Source of the DNA: Akebia trifoliata
Taxonomy: Eukaryota; Streptophyta; Magnoliopsida; Ranunculales; Lardizabalaceae
NCBI GenBank assembly: GCA_017979445.1
Contig: CM030717.1
Span: 24,353,288 to 24,417,287 of the forward strand
Length of the DNA: 64,000 nucleotides
Direction: 5' to 3'
Positions 34,801-45,025 of this stretch are shown here, piece by piece. The translations under genes and the position numbers were made by a program. The notes under the pieces were generated by a model. It did no database searches and had not been told where the DNA came from. It saw only the letters and a list, made by a program, of their open reading frames with translations. Position 1 is the stretch's first letter, and every line of letters begins with the position of its first letter.

Positions 34801-37494
34801 AGGGGTGAATTTTTAGGTGAGTCAACTCAGTTGAACTCATCTGACATCACGTGAGGAACTAGTCGTGTGCTATTTATTTTAATTCTCTTTGTGTGATTTT
34901 ACCATAATGTGTTGCCATGATACCCAATTTTGAACGTAATGAGTCGAGTCAACTCGTTTGAATTTATTGGTTTCATGCAATTTGTTGCTTGTTTTTATAC
35001 ATTCCCTTGATATGTCATGATGATATTGTTTCCATGTTATATGAGGATTGAATGCTATGAGATGAGTTAACTCGATGAGTCTATGTTTGAATAGGTTATG
35101 TGTTAGATTAGGGTGCATGATTTCCCTTTTGATACCCTTTTGATATCTTGATTGATGGAACCTTAACTCTAACATATTGATTGATTGATTGGTTTTAATT
35201 AATTGATTGGTCTTGATTGATTGGTTGATTTTAATTCCTCCTGATTTCCATGCCATGACTTTGATCTTGATAATCATTTGATAATTATATTCACTATGAT
35301 TGTGGCCCATTAATGATTTGATCTGGCCTATAGGCCCATCGATTTGAAAAAGGCCCCGGGCACACCTCACCTTATTTTGCACACACCACTAGCATGTTTA
35401 TTTTATTGATTTGCACGTTGCATGTCCCTTATAGCCAATGTGGCACTAGTGCATGGCCCAGTCTCTTCGGAGATGCGATGTCATTCATGAAAATCACAAC
35501 TCCAGTCACGTATCTTAGGGTATATAAAACTGAGGCATCAGTACCATTTGATCAGATGACTCTGAAAGGTATATTAATGCACCCAAGATGGAGCGACCTG
35601 AGTCTTTGACCTATTGTGAGCCACACGGTCACATGTCCCGTTTGCCAATGTGGTACTAGTACGTGGTCGATTCCCTTGTGTGATGCCAAACCATTTATGA
35701 AAACTACAACTCTTGACTCGTACCCATATGTATATCAAAGATGATCCAAGTACATCAGTTGCACTTCTTGGTCAAAACCAGTGCCTAAGCGAGATCCTGC
35801 TCCGATGTATTACGGTACTAGGAGGATAAACTACGTCTATTCTAGAAAAGAAGTGATTTAAGAGTGCCTTTGCTCAAGCATCGTGCGCAACCTCTGATCT
35901 AGGGATTAAACTGGCTGCTTTTAGCTTCAGAGAAGTGAGTTTAAGTTTTAGATTATCATCTATACGGTATATCAAACCAAGTCACCACGTACCGTCTGAT
36001 TGAGTACGCTCGAGAGGTATATAGGTGTACTTGGGCAAGGGTGGCCAGATAAAATTGCATTACACGTAGTAAGCTTAGAGTCTAGAAATCACTCCCGTAG
36101 GTCACGACTCGAACTTATCGTGGGTGTTCCCGGGTTGTTTATTGAATGGTGAATGTATGTGAATGATGAGATCAGAATGTACAATTTTGTCCTCAATGAG
36201 CAATCTTTTTGTTTAAACCTGATTCAAAATTACTGTATTATTGGGTGCACCAACCCAATAAAGTGTCCATGCTAAAAAAAAAACTTGGTAATGATTCATA
36301 ATGACCTAGTCCATCTCGATCCAACAATCATGGTGGGCCAGGCTATTTAAATCAAAATGGAATTCAGAGTCATTTCTAATTTGGGTTTCAACCCATTTTA
36401 AAAGAAAATTTTTTAGAAGAAAACATTTTTCTAAAGAAAAGAAGGAAGGAAAAATGATTTACAAAAGATCTATTTTTTTTGCATGGACCTTGGAAAATTT
36501 CTGAAATATGTTTACAATTTTTTTTTTTTGCATGGACTTTGAAAAATTACCAAAATGTATTTTTCTAAAAAGAAAATGACTTGCAAAATAATATTCAGAT
36601 TTGTGAAAGTTTCTATTCAATGAAAACATTATTTGTCAATAATTTTCCAGATTGCAATAAAATTATTTTCCTAAATGAATTGGTGCACAGAATTCGATAA
36701 AATCTCAGGATTCATTTAAAATGTTATCAAGGGGTAATACTGAAAATGATAATCCATATTTGATGGGGTTACAAGGTTATCATTGTACCTAAGCTTAATC
36801 GTCCATCGTCTAGCTAGAGTTGTAAATCCAGTCTGTTAGAACAAACGTCAATATCAAGTCAACAGTTAGAAATGGCCTCAAAATTTCTCAACATCGCCCA
36901 GTTGTTCCCAAAAGATCATAGTGCCTTAGTCCTACCAGTTGTAAGTAATATCTCGAGTCCACAGTCTGTAATTAAGCTTGTTGTGGGTACTTGTCTTGAG
37001 TTTTCATAAGTCATGTGGGTTAGTCTGAATCCAATTTTTTTTTATCAATCCATCAATGTCATATTTTCTTTAGATCGAGTCTACTCCTTCCTTGTTGAGT
37101 CGAGTTAGTTTATCGAGTCTATAGAGGTGTCGTCCCATATGAATTTGATTAGATAAAGAAAATTTTTGAATACCTCGAGTGCATTAACAGATTAACTTTA
37201 ATGATAGATTTCTCTTTTGAACAAGAAGATAAGGGTTGGGCTCAACTTTTAATCGAGAAAGCAAAGGTCATTAATCTCAGAACAGAAAACAATTCCTAAA
37301 GAGATTCAAATAGAAACCATCTTATTCTTTGAGGAACATGAAGGAACAATGAATTTACTCAGAAATTTCAAAAGGCTTGTTCGCATGGTCTGATGAGGAT
37401 ATGTTAGGTGCAAGCTTGAGTGTTGTCCGACATGGAATAGATACTCGCTTGATGAAATGAAAACACCAATGAGATCAAACAAGATGTTACAAAA
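34801..37494 (+). other. Element C long non-coding interior
   Basis: No credible gene. Sequence from about 35,100 onward is the counterpart, in opposite orientation, of the element B interior. A further copy of 35,100-35,530 lies at about 53,050-53,483 around the Athila insertion. A block at 35,750-35,920 is also related to the Athila leader at 55,600-55,780. Local direct repeats with TTTTGCATGGAC occur at 36,470-36,560. Confidence 0.7.
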
Positions 37495-38215
37495 TGTTTC
37501 AATGTTGTCCTCACTGCATCTATCATAAGTCAATACAGGGTACCTTTGGAATTGATATCTGATAACGGGTCACACTTCAAAGTCGAGATTATTACTCTAA
37601 GTTCAAAGTTTAAGATCCAACATCATCTCTCTACCGTTCTCAGATTAATGGAAAGGTTGAAGCAGTCAATAAAATATCTCAAAACAATCATCAAAAAAAT
37701 GTGTCAATCACATCGGGATTAGTTAGAGAAGTTACCATTCACACTAGGGGCACATCATACTTCAATGCAGTCTTCTACTAGAGTTATTCCCTACTCTCTA
37801 GTATATGATATAGAAGCAGTCTTGCTAGTTAAAATGGAAATCTTGTCTCTCAGGGTCTTGTTGGAAAGACAGTTGTCAGAGGTAGATTGGGTTTGTTAAC
37901 AGTAGAAATAATTAAATTTGATCGAAGAAAAATGACTAAGAGCTCTGTACCACGTGTAGGCTTATCAGAGAAGAGTCGCTTGTGCATTTGACAAAAAGAT
38001 CAAGGCTCGTCACTTACAAGTAAGGGATTTAATACTTAAAGAAAATCGAGCTCTTATCTTTGACCCTAGAGAAAAGTTCAAATCAAATTGGGAAGGTTCG
38101 TTCATCATCAAGGAAATATTATCAGGAAAAACTGTTAGACTTCAAGACCATGATGGAATTGAATTACTAGAACCAACCAACCTTGACCAAATCAAACGGT
38201 ACTACATTTAAGGAG
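37495..38215 (+). pseudogene. Integrase remnant of element C
   Basis: Plus-strand frames show VPLELISDNGSHFK at about 37,545-37,585, which contains the second catalytic Asp. KMCQSHRD follows, then STRVIPYSLVYDIEAVLLV at about 37,780-37,835. The C-terminal part at about 37,970-38,205 reads RVACAFDKKIKARHLQVRDL and ends DQIKRYYI. Frameshifts lie between these pieces. The last part is nearly free of stops, which suggests it was the end of the polyprotein. The first catalytic Asp and the zinc domain are not found. No enzyme is expected. GGTACGTAGGCAACCT follows at 38,342, a sequence common after pol in Tat-type elements. Confidence 0.85.
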
Positions 38216-38449
38216 GCCATCTTTGGTCAAATCAATTCTACTATTACCCAGTTCAATATATCTTTTCTCAAGCCCTTTGTAGTTTTTTCAAAAAAAATAT
38301 ATCTATCCGAAATATGTTTTGGTCTGATCCCAAAAATTTGAGGTACGTAGGCAACCTGAGAAATTATTTCAGGCCTGACCACATCAAAATGAAAAAAATA
38401 TATAAAAATAAAAATAAAAAAAATATTGTTAAATAGGGAAGAAAGTTCA

Positions 38450-39690
38450 AAGAAAAAGAAAAAAAATGCCACACAAGGGGCATTCGGATTTTTGAGCCTC
38501 AAAATTCCTTTCTTTTTATGCCCAGTCCAAAGCCTACCTATGAAAGTCTTCCTAAGTACTGTATGAAAAAGTCAAGGAAGGTAGTAAAGCATGATTAGAC
38601 AGTAATTCTAGAAGTTCAGAAGGAAAGAAAAAGAAAGAAAAAAATGTTGAAGCCTGCTAAGTTAAAAATCCGAAAAGGAAGACTTAGGCAAAAATTAAGG
38701 CATGCTCACAAGGTTGAAAATTTGAAAGGACGACTTTGACAACAATCAAAGTAAAAAAAAAAAAAAAAAAGCTCGCGAGATCGAAAATCTAAAAAGTCGA
38801 TCTTGGCAAAAGCTAGAGCAAGTTTGCTAGATCAAAAACCTAGAAAGACGATCTAGACAAAAGTTAGAACAACAAAGAAAAACAAAAGAAAATCTAAGAA
38901 GGTTCGAGCCGAAATATTAGAAGTCTGAATAATCAAGTTCAACACTTAACTTAAACAAGGCAAAGACTCAGAAGCCAAAAGTATCTTGTCTACGATTGAT
39001 CTTAAATTTTTTTTGTTTCCCCAAGTGAATAAAAGGGGGAGAAGGGTGAATTCCATGATGAGTCTCAGAAGGAAATATTTCTCTTTCTTGAGCCTACTTA
39101 AAATCTTCAATATAGAAAATCGAAATTAAAAGTTGAATATTTATTGTGCTTGTGATAATCAAATATTTCAAACCTTCATACAAGGGGCATTTTCTTTCTT
39201 CTCTGATATGTAGTTTCCCCATTATACTAGGGGCATTTTTTTATTTTTTTTACAAGATGTCGTCAATACAATGTTTCCTATCAAACTAGGCGCATTTTTG
39301 ATTTCAAGCCTAATCAATGTTAATCCTAAAAGATAATGAGAACCCCTAATTTAAGATTACCTTCTTGATAGCATTTTTTTGAAAGCCCTTGCGGTTAAAA
39401 AGAAATTAAAATTCATAAAATTTTGAAAAAACCTTGAGGTTCAAATATAAGCGTTTCTAATCTCACATTTGATTGTGCCAAGAGATTAACTCATAACCCA
39501 TTCACCTAGAATAGGAGATAGGGGATTATTTATTTCCTAGATTCAATCATCATTTCCCAGATCTATTCACTCCCATATTCAATCATTCTTTCCCAGATCT
39601 ATTTATTCCCAGATTTAATTATTCTTTTTCAGATTCATTTTCAATCATTCTTTCCCAGATTCATTCTTTCCTTCCTAGTTTTACTCAGCC
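38450..39690 (+). other. Element C 3' non-coding region with short repeats
   Basis: Polypurine-like AAGGGGCATT or AGGGGCATTTT motifs occur near 38,476, 39,181, 39,229 and (as AGGCGCATT) 39,289. Degenerate repeats of about 60 bp run from 38,640 to 38,880 (GATCTAGACAAAAG, GATCTTGGCAAAAG). CAGATTCATT-type repeats at 39,535-39,680 precede the main array. All have counterparts in element B. Confidence 0.7.
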
Positions 39691-40640
39691 AGATGCCGCC
39701 AAGGGTTTTCTCGAAATTATGTTCTGATGTGGAATTATGCTTAGATACCGCCGAGGGTTTTCTCGAAATTATGCTCAGATGCCGCCGAAGGTTTTCTCGG
39801 AATTACGCTCAGATACCGTCGAGGGTTTCTCAGAATTATGCCCAGATACCGCCGAGGGTTTTCTCTAAATCATGTTCAGATGCCGCCAAGGGTTTCTTGG
39901 AATTATGCTCAGATACCGCTGAGGGTTTTCTCGGAATTATGTTTAGATACCGCAGAGGGTTTCTCGAAATTATGCTCAGATGCCGACGAGGATTTTCTCG
40001 AAATTATGCTCAGATGCTGCTAAGGGTTTTCTCGGAATTACGCTTAGATACCGCAGATGATTTCTCGGAATTAGTCTCAGATGTCTCCGAGGGTTTCTCG
40101 AAATTATGCTCAGATACTGCCGAGGGTTTCTCGGAATTATGCTCAGATGCCGTCAAAGGTTTTCTCGAAATTATGTTCAGATGCCGCCGAGGGTTTTCTC
40201 AGAATTACGCTTAGATACCGTCGAGGGTTTCTCGGAATTATGCTCAAATGTCGTTGAGGGTTTTCTCGGAATTATTCTTAGATGCCGCTGAGGATTTCTC
40301 GAAATTATGCTTAGATGCCGCTGAGGGTTTTCTCGGAATTATGCTCAGATACCGCCAAGGGTTTCTCGAAATTATGGTTAGATGCCGCCGAGGGTTTTCT
40401 TGAAATTATGCTCAGATGCCGTTGAGGGTTTTCTCGGAATTACGCTCAGATACCGTCGAGGGTTTCTCAGAATTATGCTCAGATGTAGTCGAGGGTTTTC
40501 TAGGAATTATACGCAGATACCGCCGAGGGTTTTCTCAGAATTATGCTCAGATACCACCGATGATTTCTCAGAATTACGCTTAGATACCACCGAGGGTTTC
40601 TCAGAATTATGTTCAGATGCCGCCTAGGGCTTTTCTCGGA
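39690..40640 (+). repeat. 33-34 bp tandem array in element C
   Basis: About 28 units read GATGCCGCCGAGGG, TTTTCTCGGAATTATGCTCA. Units come in two lengths because the T run is TTT or TTTT, so the frame shifts within the array and the overlapping 173-residue frame is not a gene. The GC-rich core contrasts with the AT-rich surroundings. The smaller array at 25,690-26,045 in element B is its counterpart. Confidence 0.93.
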
Positions 40641-41000
40641 ATTAATCTCAGTTTATGCCCAGTTTATTCCCAGTTTATGCTCAGATTTTACTTAGATTTT
40701 ACTCAAATTATGCTCAGTTTTTACTCAGACCACATGAGATTTATCTCAAATACACACATGCACTTTTGTTTCATTAGTCAAGGATAATTTTCTAAAATTC
40801 AAGGATCTGACACCATCAGTGAGAGCTCTTAGTTTAGGACTTGACTACTTTTAGTTCGAGGAAAGTTTTACGCTCAAGGATCCGAACGTCCCAACGAATT
40901 ACTAAATCAGGTTGCAAAATAAACTGTCACTAGCTTTGGCACTCGAATATCGCACTATCTACAAAAATAGATTTGCTATCTAGTTTGTTTCAACCCTCTG

Positions 41001-41015
41001 CCAAAGAGGGGAATC
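41001..41015 (+). promoter_or_regulatory. Element C polypurine tract
   Basis: CCAAAGAGGGGAATC directly precedes the 3' LTR and matches the element B tract except for one base. Confidence 0.85.
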
Positions 41016-42542
41016 TGTAGACACCCCATTTTGGCATTCGCCTGATTAATTAACTCGTCAACCCGATTGCAACGGTTCCCAATGATGGATGTTTATTCTA
41101 ATGCTTTATTTGCTACTAGCTATATTTCAGAAATTTGGATGAGGTATCTCGAACTAACAAAACTATAGAAACCATGTTAGGGTAGGAAAATATAATAAAA
41201 AAATAGAAATAATCATCTTGTAAACAAAAAGAAGCTTCACGATGAAAATCACTAAAAAATGATCAAATTATCAAAATACCCCTAACATCAAAACAACCAT
41301 AAAGCCTATATTACGCTTAAGAAAACCCTTTCAAACACATAAAACAACAAATCAAAATCAATAAACCATTTCGTCAATTCTCACAAAATTTAATAAAATT
41401 ACGAAAATGCCCCTTATAAAGTTCACGACCATTTCGTACAAAATTTTTTGTAAATGACACAAACCAATATTTTTATTGAATTTCTTATGAAAAATCGATT
41501 CCAAAACAACCTGGAACATTGAAAAATGACTTCAAACGCAAAAAGTCCTCTCCAAGGGCAAAACGATAATTTTATAATTTTAATAATTAAAATTTTTGAA
41601 ATTAATAATTAAAATATTAATTAATGTAAAGTGAAATCATAATTAAAATTAAATTCAATCAAGTAAGACTCAAGTCAAAATCCTAAAGTCAAGTCAATCA
41701 AGTAAGACTCAAGTCAAAATCCTAAAGTCAAGTCAATCAAGTGAGACTAAAAGTCAAAACTCTATTTAAAAGAATTCTAATCAAACTATAAAACTATCTA
41801 ATGTAATTCTAATTAAACACTAACTCTATAATTCTAATTAAACACTAACTCTATTTAAAAGAATTCTAATCAAACTATAAAACTATCTAAAGTAATTCTA
41901 ATTAAACACTAACTCTATCTAAAAAGTACTTAAAAAAATCTATAAATAGGGGTCTCTACAACCTATTTTCGGATGAAAAAATAAATCCTAAGAAAAGTAG
42001 GTCAAAAAGCTTTCCTAGCCTCCCATAAATCCTAATTTTGAAGTCCTAACTCCTTACCTAACATCCATGCTCCAATTTTAGCTCAAAAAAATACCCAAAA
42101 ACCCTTCTAAAACACTTTGAAATCCATAAAAAATCAGAAAACTCATAGATCTAAGAAGTAGATACCTCAACTTGGAGATCAGAAATCAGACCCGATGATA
42201 GAACGAAACGAGGAGTGCTGTACGAGGAACTGTTCTATTAGATTTGAGGAAACAAAACCGTTACGTTCGTAAAGGTAAATATTTTTTTTAGTGATTAGGT
42301 CTTTTTAGCAATGTAATTTTATTTGGAAAAAGTAGAGACCGGTATTTGCCGAGCGGGGTTGGTGCCTAACACCTTCCAACCCGGTAACGTGATCTCCAGA
42401 CCCATATTTTCTTTTGTAAATTAGTGTTATTTTCCTTTTAGAGTCAATGTTCGGCTCTTAGACCGTAATAACTAGGTGGCGACTCCCAAACCTCAAAAAT
42501 CAAAAGTGGATCCGCGCACTCTATGGATCGAGAGCGCTTTAA
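41016..42542 (+). repeat. Element C 3' LTR
   Basis: Starts TGTAGACACCCCATTTTGGC and ends GAGCGCTTTAA, 1,527 bp. TATAAATA lies at 41,941-41,948. A duplicated block of about 38 bp (CAAGTAAGACTCAAGTCAAA) is present near 41,660-41,740. It pairs with the 5' LTR at 18,697-21,159, and its outer flank CTATG pairs with CTACG there. Confidence 0.88.
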
Positions 42543-43263
42543 CTATGCAACTTTAAAAATTCAAATAAAATTTAATTGAATCAAAATTTAAACAACTTAA
42601 CAAATTTGTTACAGATAAACCTTATCTCTAAGAAAGCTAATCATACCCTAATCTTATCATAAAACTGTTTAAAAATGAGTCTCCACCACCTAATTTCGAA
42701 GGTCTAGGGAAATCCTAGAAAATCAATGTCAAAAATCATTTAAATACTTTTCAAAATCCTAAATCTAAAGTCCCGAGTTCATATCTAACTCTCAAACCTT
42801 AGTTTTCAACCTAAAAAGCACCTAGAAATCCTAAAAACACCCTCAAAAAGCCATAAAACATCCAAATCTAGAAAAAAAAGTATCACATCGAAGATTGAAA
42901 GTAGATCTAGTAATAAAGATAGAGTGAGGAAATTCATACGAAGAACGCTCACCGTCAGTTTTTGAGGGAATTAATCGTTGTGATCATTTAAGTAAAAGAA
43001 AAGGCAACTTTTATTTTAATTTTTTTTAGACTATTTTTTTCAATGTAAATATTTGGAAAGAGTAGAAATCGATTTTCGTCGGACTGAATTTGTACCTAAC
43101 ACCTTCCAATCTCGTAACCAAATGCCCATACTTATAATCTTTTCGTAGTTCTATGGTCTTTGTCTATTCAGAGTCATGTTTTGATTCCTAGACCGTAAAA
43201 CTATGTGACAACTCCCAAAAAAGTAAAAGCGGATCCGCACCTATGGATCGAAGACGCTTTTAG

Positions 43264-43281
43264 TGATGACTCCACTAGGGA
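43264..43281 (+). promoter_or_regulatory. Element D primer-binding site
   Basis: TGATGACTCCACTAGGGA lies one base after the D LTR end (CGCTTTTA). It is a mutated form of the same primer site as in B and C. Confidence 0.75.
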
Positions 43282-43499
43282 CAATGTTTGAGGATTAAAC
43301 TTAAAAGTTCCAAATATTAAAGCATTGCAAAATCGACCTATTCTTTTTTAATTTTTAATTTTTATTTATTCTTTTGTCATGATTATGAATTGTTTGATTG
43401 ATTTTATAATTTTTTAAGCATTTTATTTTTATTTTCTATGGTCCAATACTAAATAATTCAAGATTTCAAAAAAAATAGTAAAATGAGGATAAAAGAGTG

Positions 43500-43870
43500 A
43501 TTATTAGGATGAGCAAAAAAACCTATGCTTAAAAAAATTAAAATTTAAAAGGGTTCTCTCTTTTTCTTTCTTTTTCCCTTAGTTACCAAAGAAGTAACAG
43601 ATACCCAATTTGGAAAGTGCTCTTTCTCTCTTTGTTTGACTAATTTTTTTGAGTTTCTTTAAACTTCCTTCGAAGTTTCTTTTTTAATCCAATATTCTAT
43701 CTATCTGTTACTCTTTCTTTCTTGCTTTCAATCGATTGGAACTTCGAACGTCAATCCTCTAATCGAATAAAAAAAAAACTGTGTTTTCTTCTTTGTGTGG
43801 GGAGGAGGGATTTTCGATTTTATTTGTTCCTCAATGTGAGAGAAGAAAAATCTGAAATCGATCGAGGTGG
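43500..43870 (+). other. Leader region of the CRF-like pseudogene or end of element D
   Basis: CT-rich, T-rich sequence (CTCTCTTTTTCTTTC, GTTACTCTTTCTTTC) resembling a plant 5' untranslated region. No reading frame. The exact boundary between the D internal sequence and the old gene region cannot be seen. Confidence 0.35.
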
Positions 43871-44277
43871 ATAGAAGTATATTTCACTCCAATCAAATTA
43901 AAAGAGCATCAAACAGTCGCCAAGAAGTTCGTAAAGCAATCTACAAGGCTTGATTTGAGCTTCACTGAACCAAGAGTTGAACGGTTCGTCCAAAGATAAA
44001 GAAGTGGATTTGATGTTTGACCGTCACTATGTTAAGAAGTATTGTTCAGGAGATAAGCATCAAAACTTGTTCTAGAGGTAACTGTAATGGTAACGGAAAC
44101 GGTAATGTTAATGAAGGATTAAAGAGTAGAACTATTTGCAGGAAGAAAGAGACAAAGGAAAGGGAGGAGAAGGAAAAACTAAAGTTAACGAATACAAACG
44201 GAAAGAAGTTTAAAGGTGTCCGGCAGTGTCCATGGGTAAATGGGCAGCTGAGATCAGTGATCCAGGGAAGCATGCAC
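43871..44277 (+). pseudogene. CRF-like AP2/ERF transcription factor pseudogene, 5' part
   Basis: Broken plus-strand frames recall a cytokinin response factor (group VI ERF). IKLKEHQTVAKKFVK at about 43,893-43,935 resembles the N-terminal CRF motif. LRSIVQEISI at 44,032-44,060 resembles the KR(Y/F)V-EI motif. An AP2 domain opens with KKFKGVRQCPW at 44,205-44,236 and continues one frame over with KWAAEISDPGKHA. One G appears to be missing from the run at 44,234-44,236. The domain then stops at the copia insertion and resumes at 50,549. AP2/ERF proteins bind GCC-box promoters in the nucleus; this copy cannot. The frame is also broken in the CRF domain, so decay is not due to the insertion alone. 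Confidence 0.78.
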
Positions 44278-44723
44278 TGTTAGTTTTCGATCTATCTAAA
44301 CCCACGAAACCCCCTTTTTTCGGATTTATTGGCCCATAGTGTCTTTGATGACACGTTTCTTGAAGTTAGAAACGTGACCCACGAATGGATCATGTTGTGG
44401 TAACCAACCGATCATGAATGAGTGCTTGATGGAAGCCTCATTCAAAGTTGGTTATTTAAGCTCGGTTTTGGTCCCCGAACTCTATACTCTCTCTCAATCT
44501 TCTTCAGTCTACACCATCTAACGTGAGTATATCCGAGTTTGGAAGTACCAAATCGAGATCGACAGATCTGCAGCGTAAGAAGATCAAAATCAATGGGTGG
44601 AGGTATGTGTTTTATTTTTACAGATTTTTGGGTATTTTCTAGATATGGATTCTCAGATTATTTCTGCATTTATTTAGAGAATCCATATTCAGATTAATTT
44701 CAGATTCAGATTTTATTCTATCA
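44278..44723 (+). repeat. Copia 5' LTR
   Basis: Begins TGTTAGTTTTCGATC and ends TTCTATCA. TTATTTAAG at about 44,452 is the best TATA-like box. An ATG at 44,593 followed by GGTGGAG and the donor-like GTATGT lies in the second half; see the gag entry. Confidence 0.95.
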
Positions 44724-44725
44724 TT

Positions 44726-44737
44726 TGGTATCAGAGC
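44726..44737 (+). promoter_or_regulatory. Copia primer-binding site (initiator tRNA-Met)
   Basis: TGGTATCAGAGC starts two bases after the LTR. It is the standard plant copia site complementary to the 3' end of initiator methionine tRNA. Confidence 0.95.
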
Positions 44738-44894
44738 ATCCATAATCTCTGTCTTGATTTGCATCCAAAAATATATATATATCATTTTCTGTTTTTTGTT
44801 TGAAATTTTATGCATATTGGAGCTAGAAATCTTTTGAGAAATTAGATTTCTAATTTTTATGTATTTTTTATACAATCTTTTGGAGTTTTATCCG

Positions 44895-45025
44895 ATGAGT
44901 TGTATCAGATCCAAATCGGATAGATATCAGATCGAAATCGGATAGATATCAGATAGAAATTGGATAATCGGATAGATATCGGATCGAAATCGGATAGATA
45001 TCGGATCAAAATCGGATAGAAAATG
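44895..45025 (+). repeat. About 22-bp repeats in the copia leader
   Basis: Five to six units of ATCGGATAGATATC(A/G)GATC(G/A)AA follow one another within the untranslated leader. The function is unknown. Confidence 0.85.

Larger units (their letters stand above)
18697..42542 (+). mobile_element. Element C: non-autonomous Tat-type Ty3/gypsy element, interrupted by B
   Basis: The 5' LTR is 18,697-21,159, with a Tourist-like MITE inside, and the 3' LTR is 41,016-42,542. A PBS lies at 21,161-21,178 and a PPT at 41,001-41,015. The flanks are CTACG (18,692-18,696) and CTATG (42,543-42,547), a 5-bp target duplication with one mismatch. The 3' LTR now ends TTTAA where relatives end TTTCA. Element B occupies 22,427-34,003. 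Without B and the MITE, C is about 11.3 kb. The interior holds no gag, protease or RT, only an integrase remnant (about 37.5-38.2 kb), a PUF-like gene fragment, MITEs and tandem arrays. Confidence 0.85.
18178..43500 (+). mobile_element. Element D: truncated Tat-type LTR element, outermost layer of the nest
   Basis: Segment 18,178-18,696 aligns with the middle of the family A LTR: CAAAATACCCCTCATA, TCATAAGTGACACAAATC, GAATTCCTTATGAAAAATTG. Segment 42,543-43,262 supplies the rest, ending CGCTTTTA. A primer-binding site follows at 43,264-43,281 and leader sequence (GAGGATTAAACTTAAAAG, AAATCGACCTA) that matches the leader of element C. The LTR start is missing, cut where it meets the copia remnant. 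Element C is inserted in the LTR. The internal region fades out near 43.5 kb, where the AP2/ERF pseudogene region begins. D is the oldest member of the nest. Confidence 0.75.

Noticed and set aside
34879..35382. 167-residue minus-strand frame
   Set aside because: Lies in the non-coding interior of element C, low-complexity (KTNQ repeats), opposite to the element, no family.
39693..40214. 173-residue plus-strand reading frame rich in PRVFS/ELCSD repeats
   Set aside because: It follows a 33/34-bp tandem array whose frame changes along its length; no start context, no family.
44726..44737. tRNA-Met gene fragment
   Set aside because: It is the 12-base primer-binding site of the copia element, not part of a tRNA gene.
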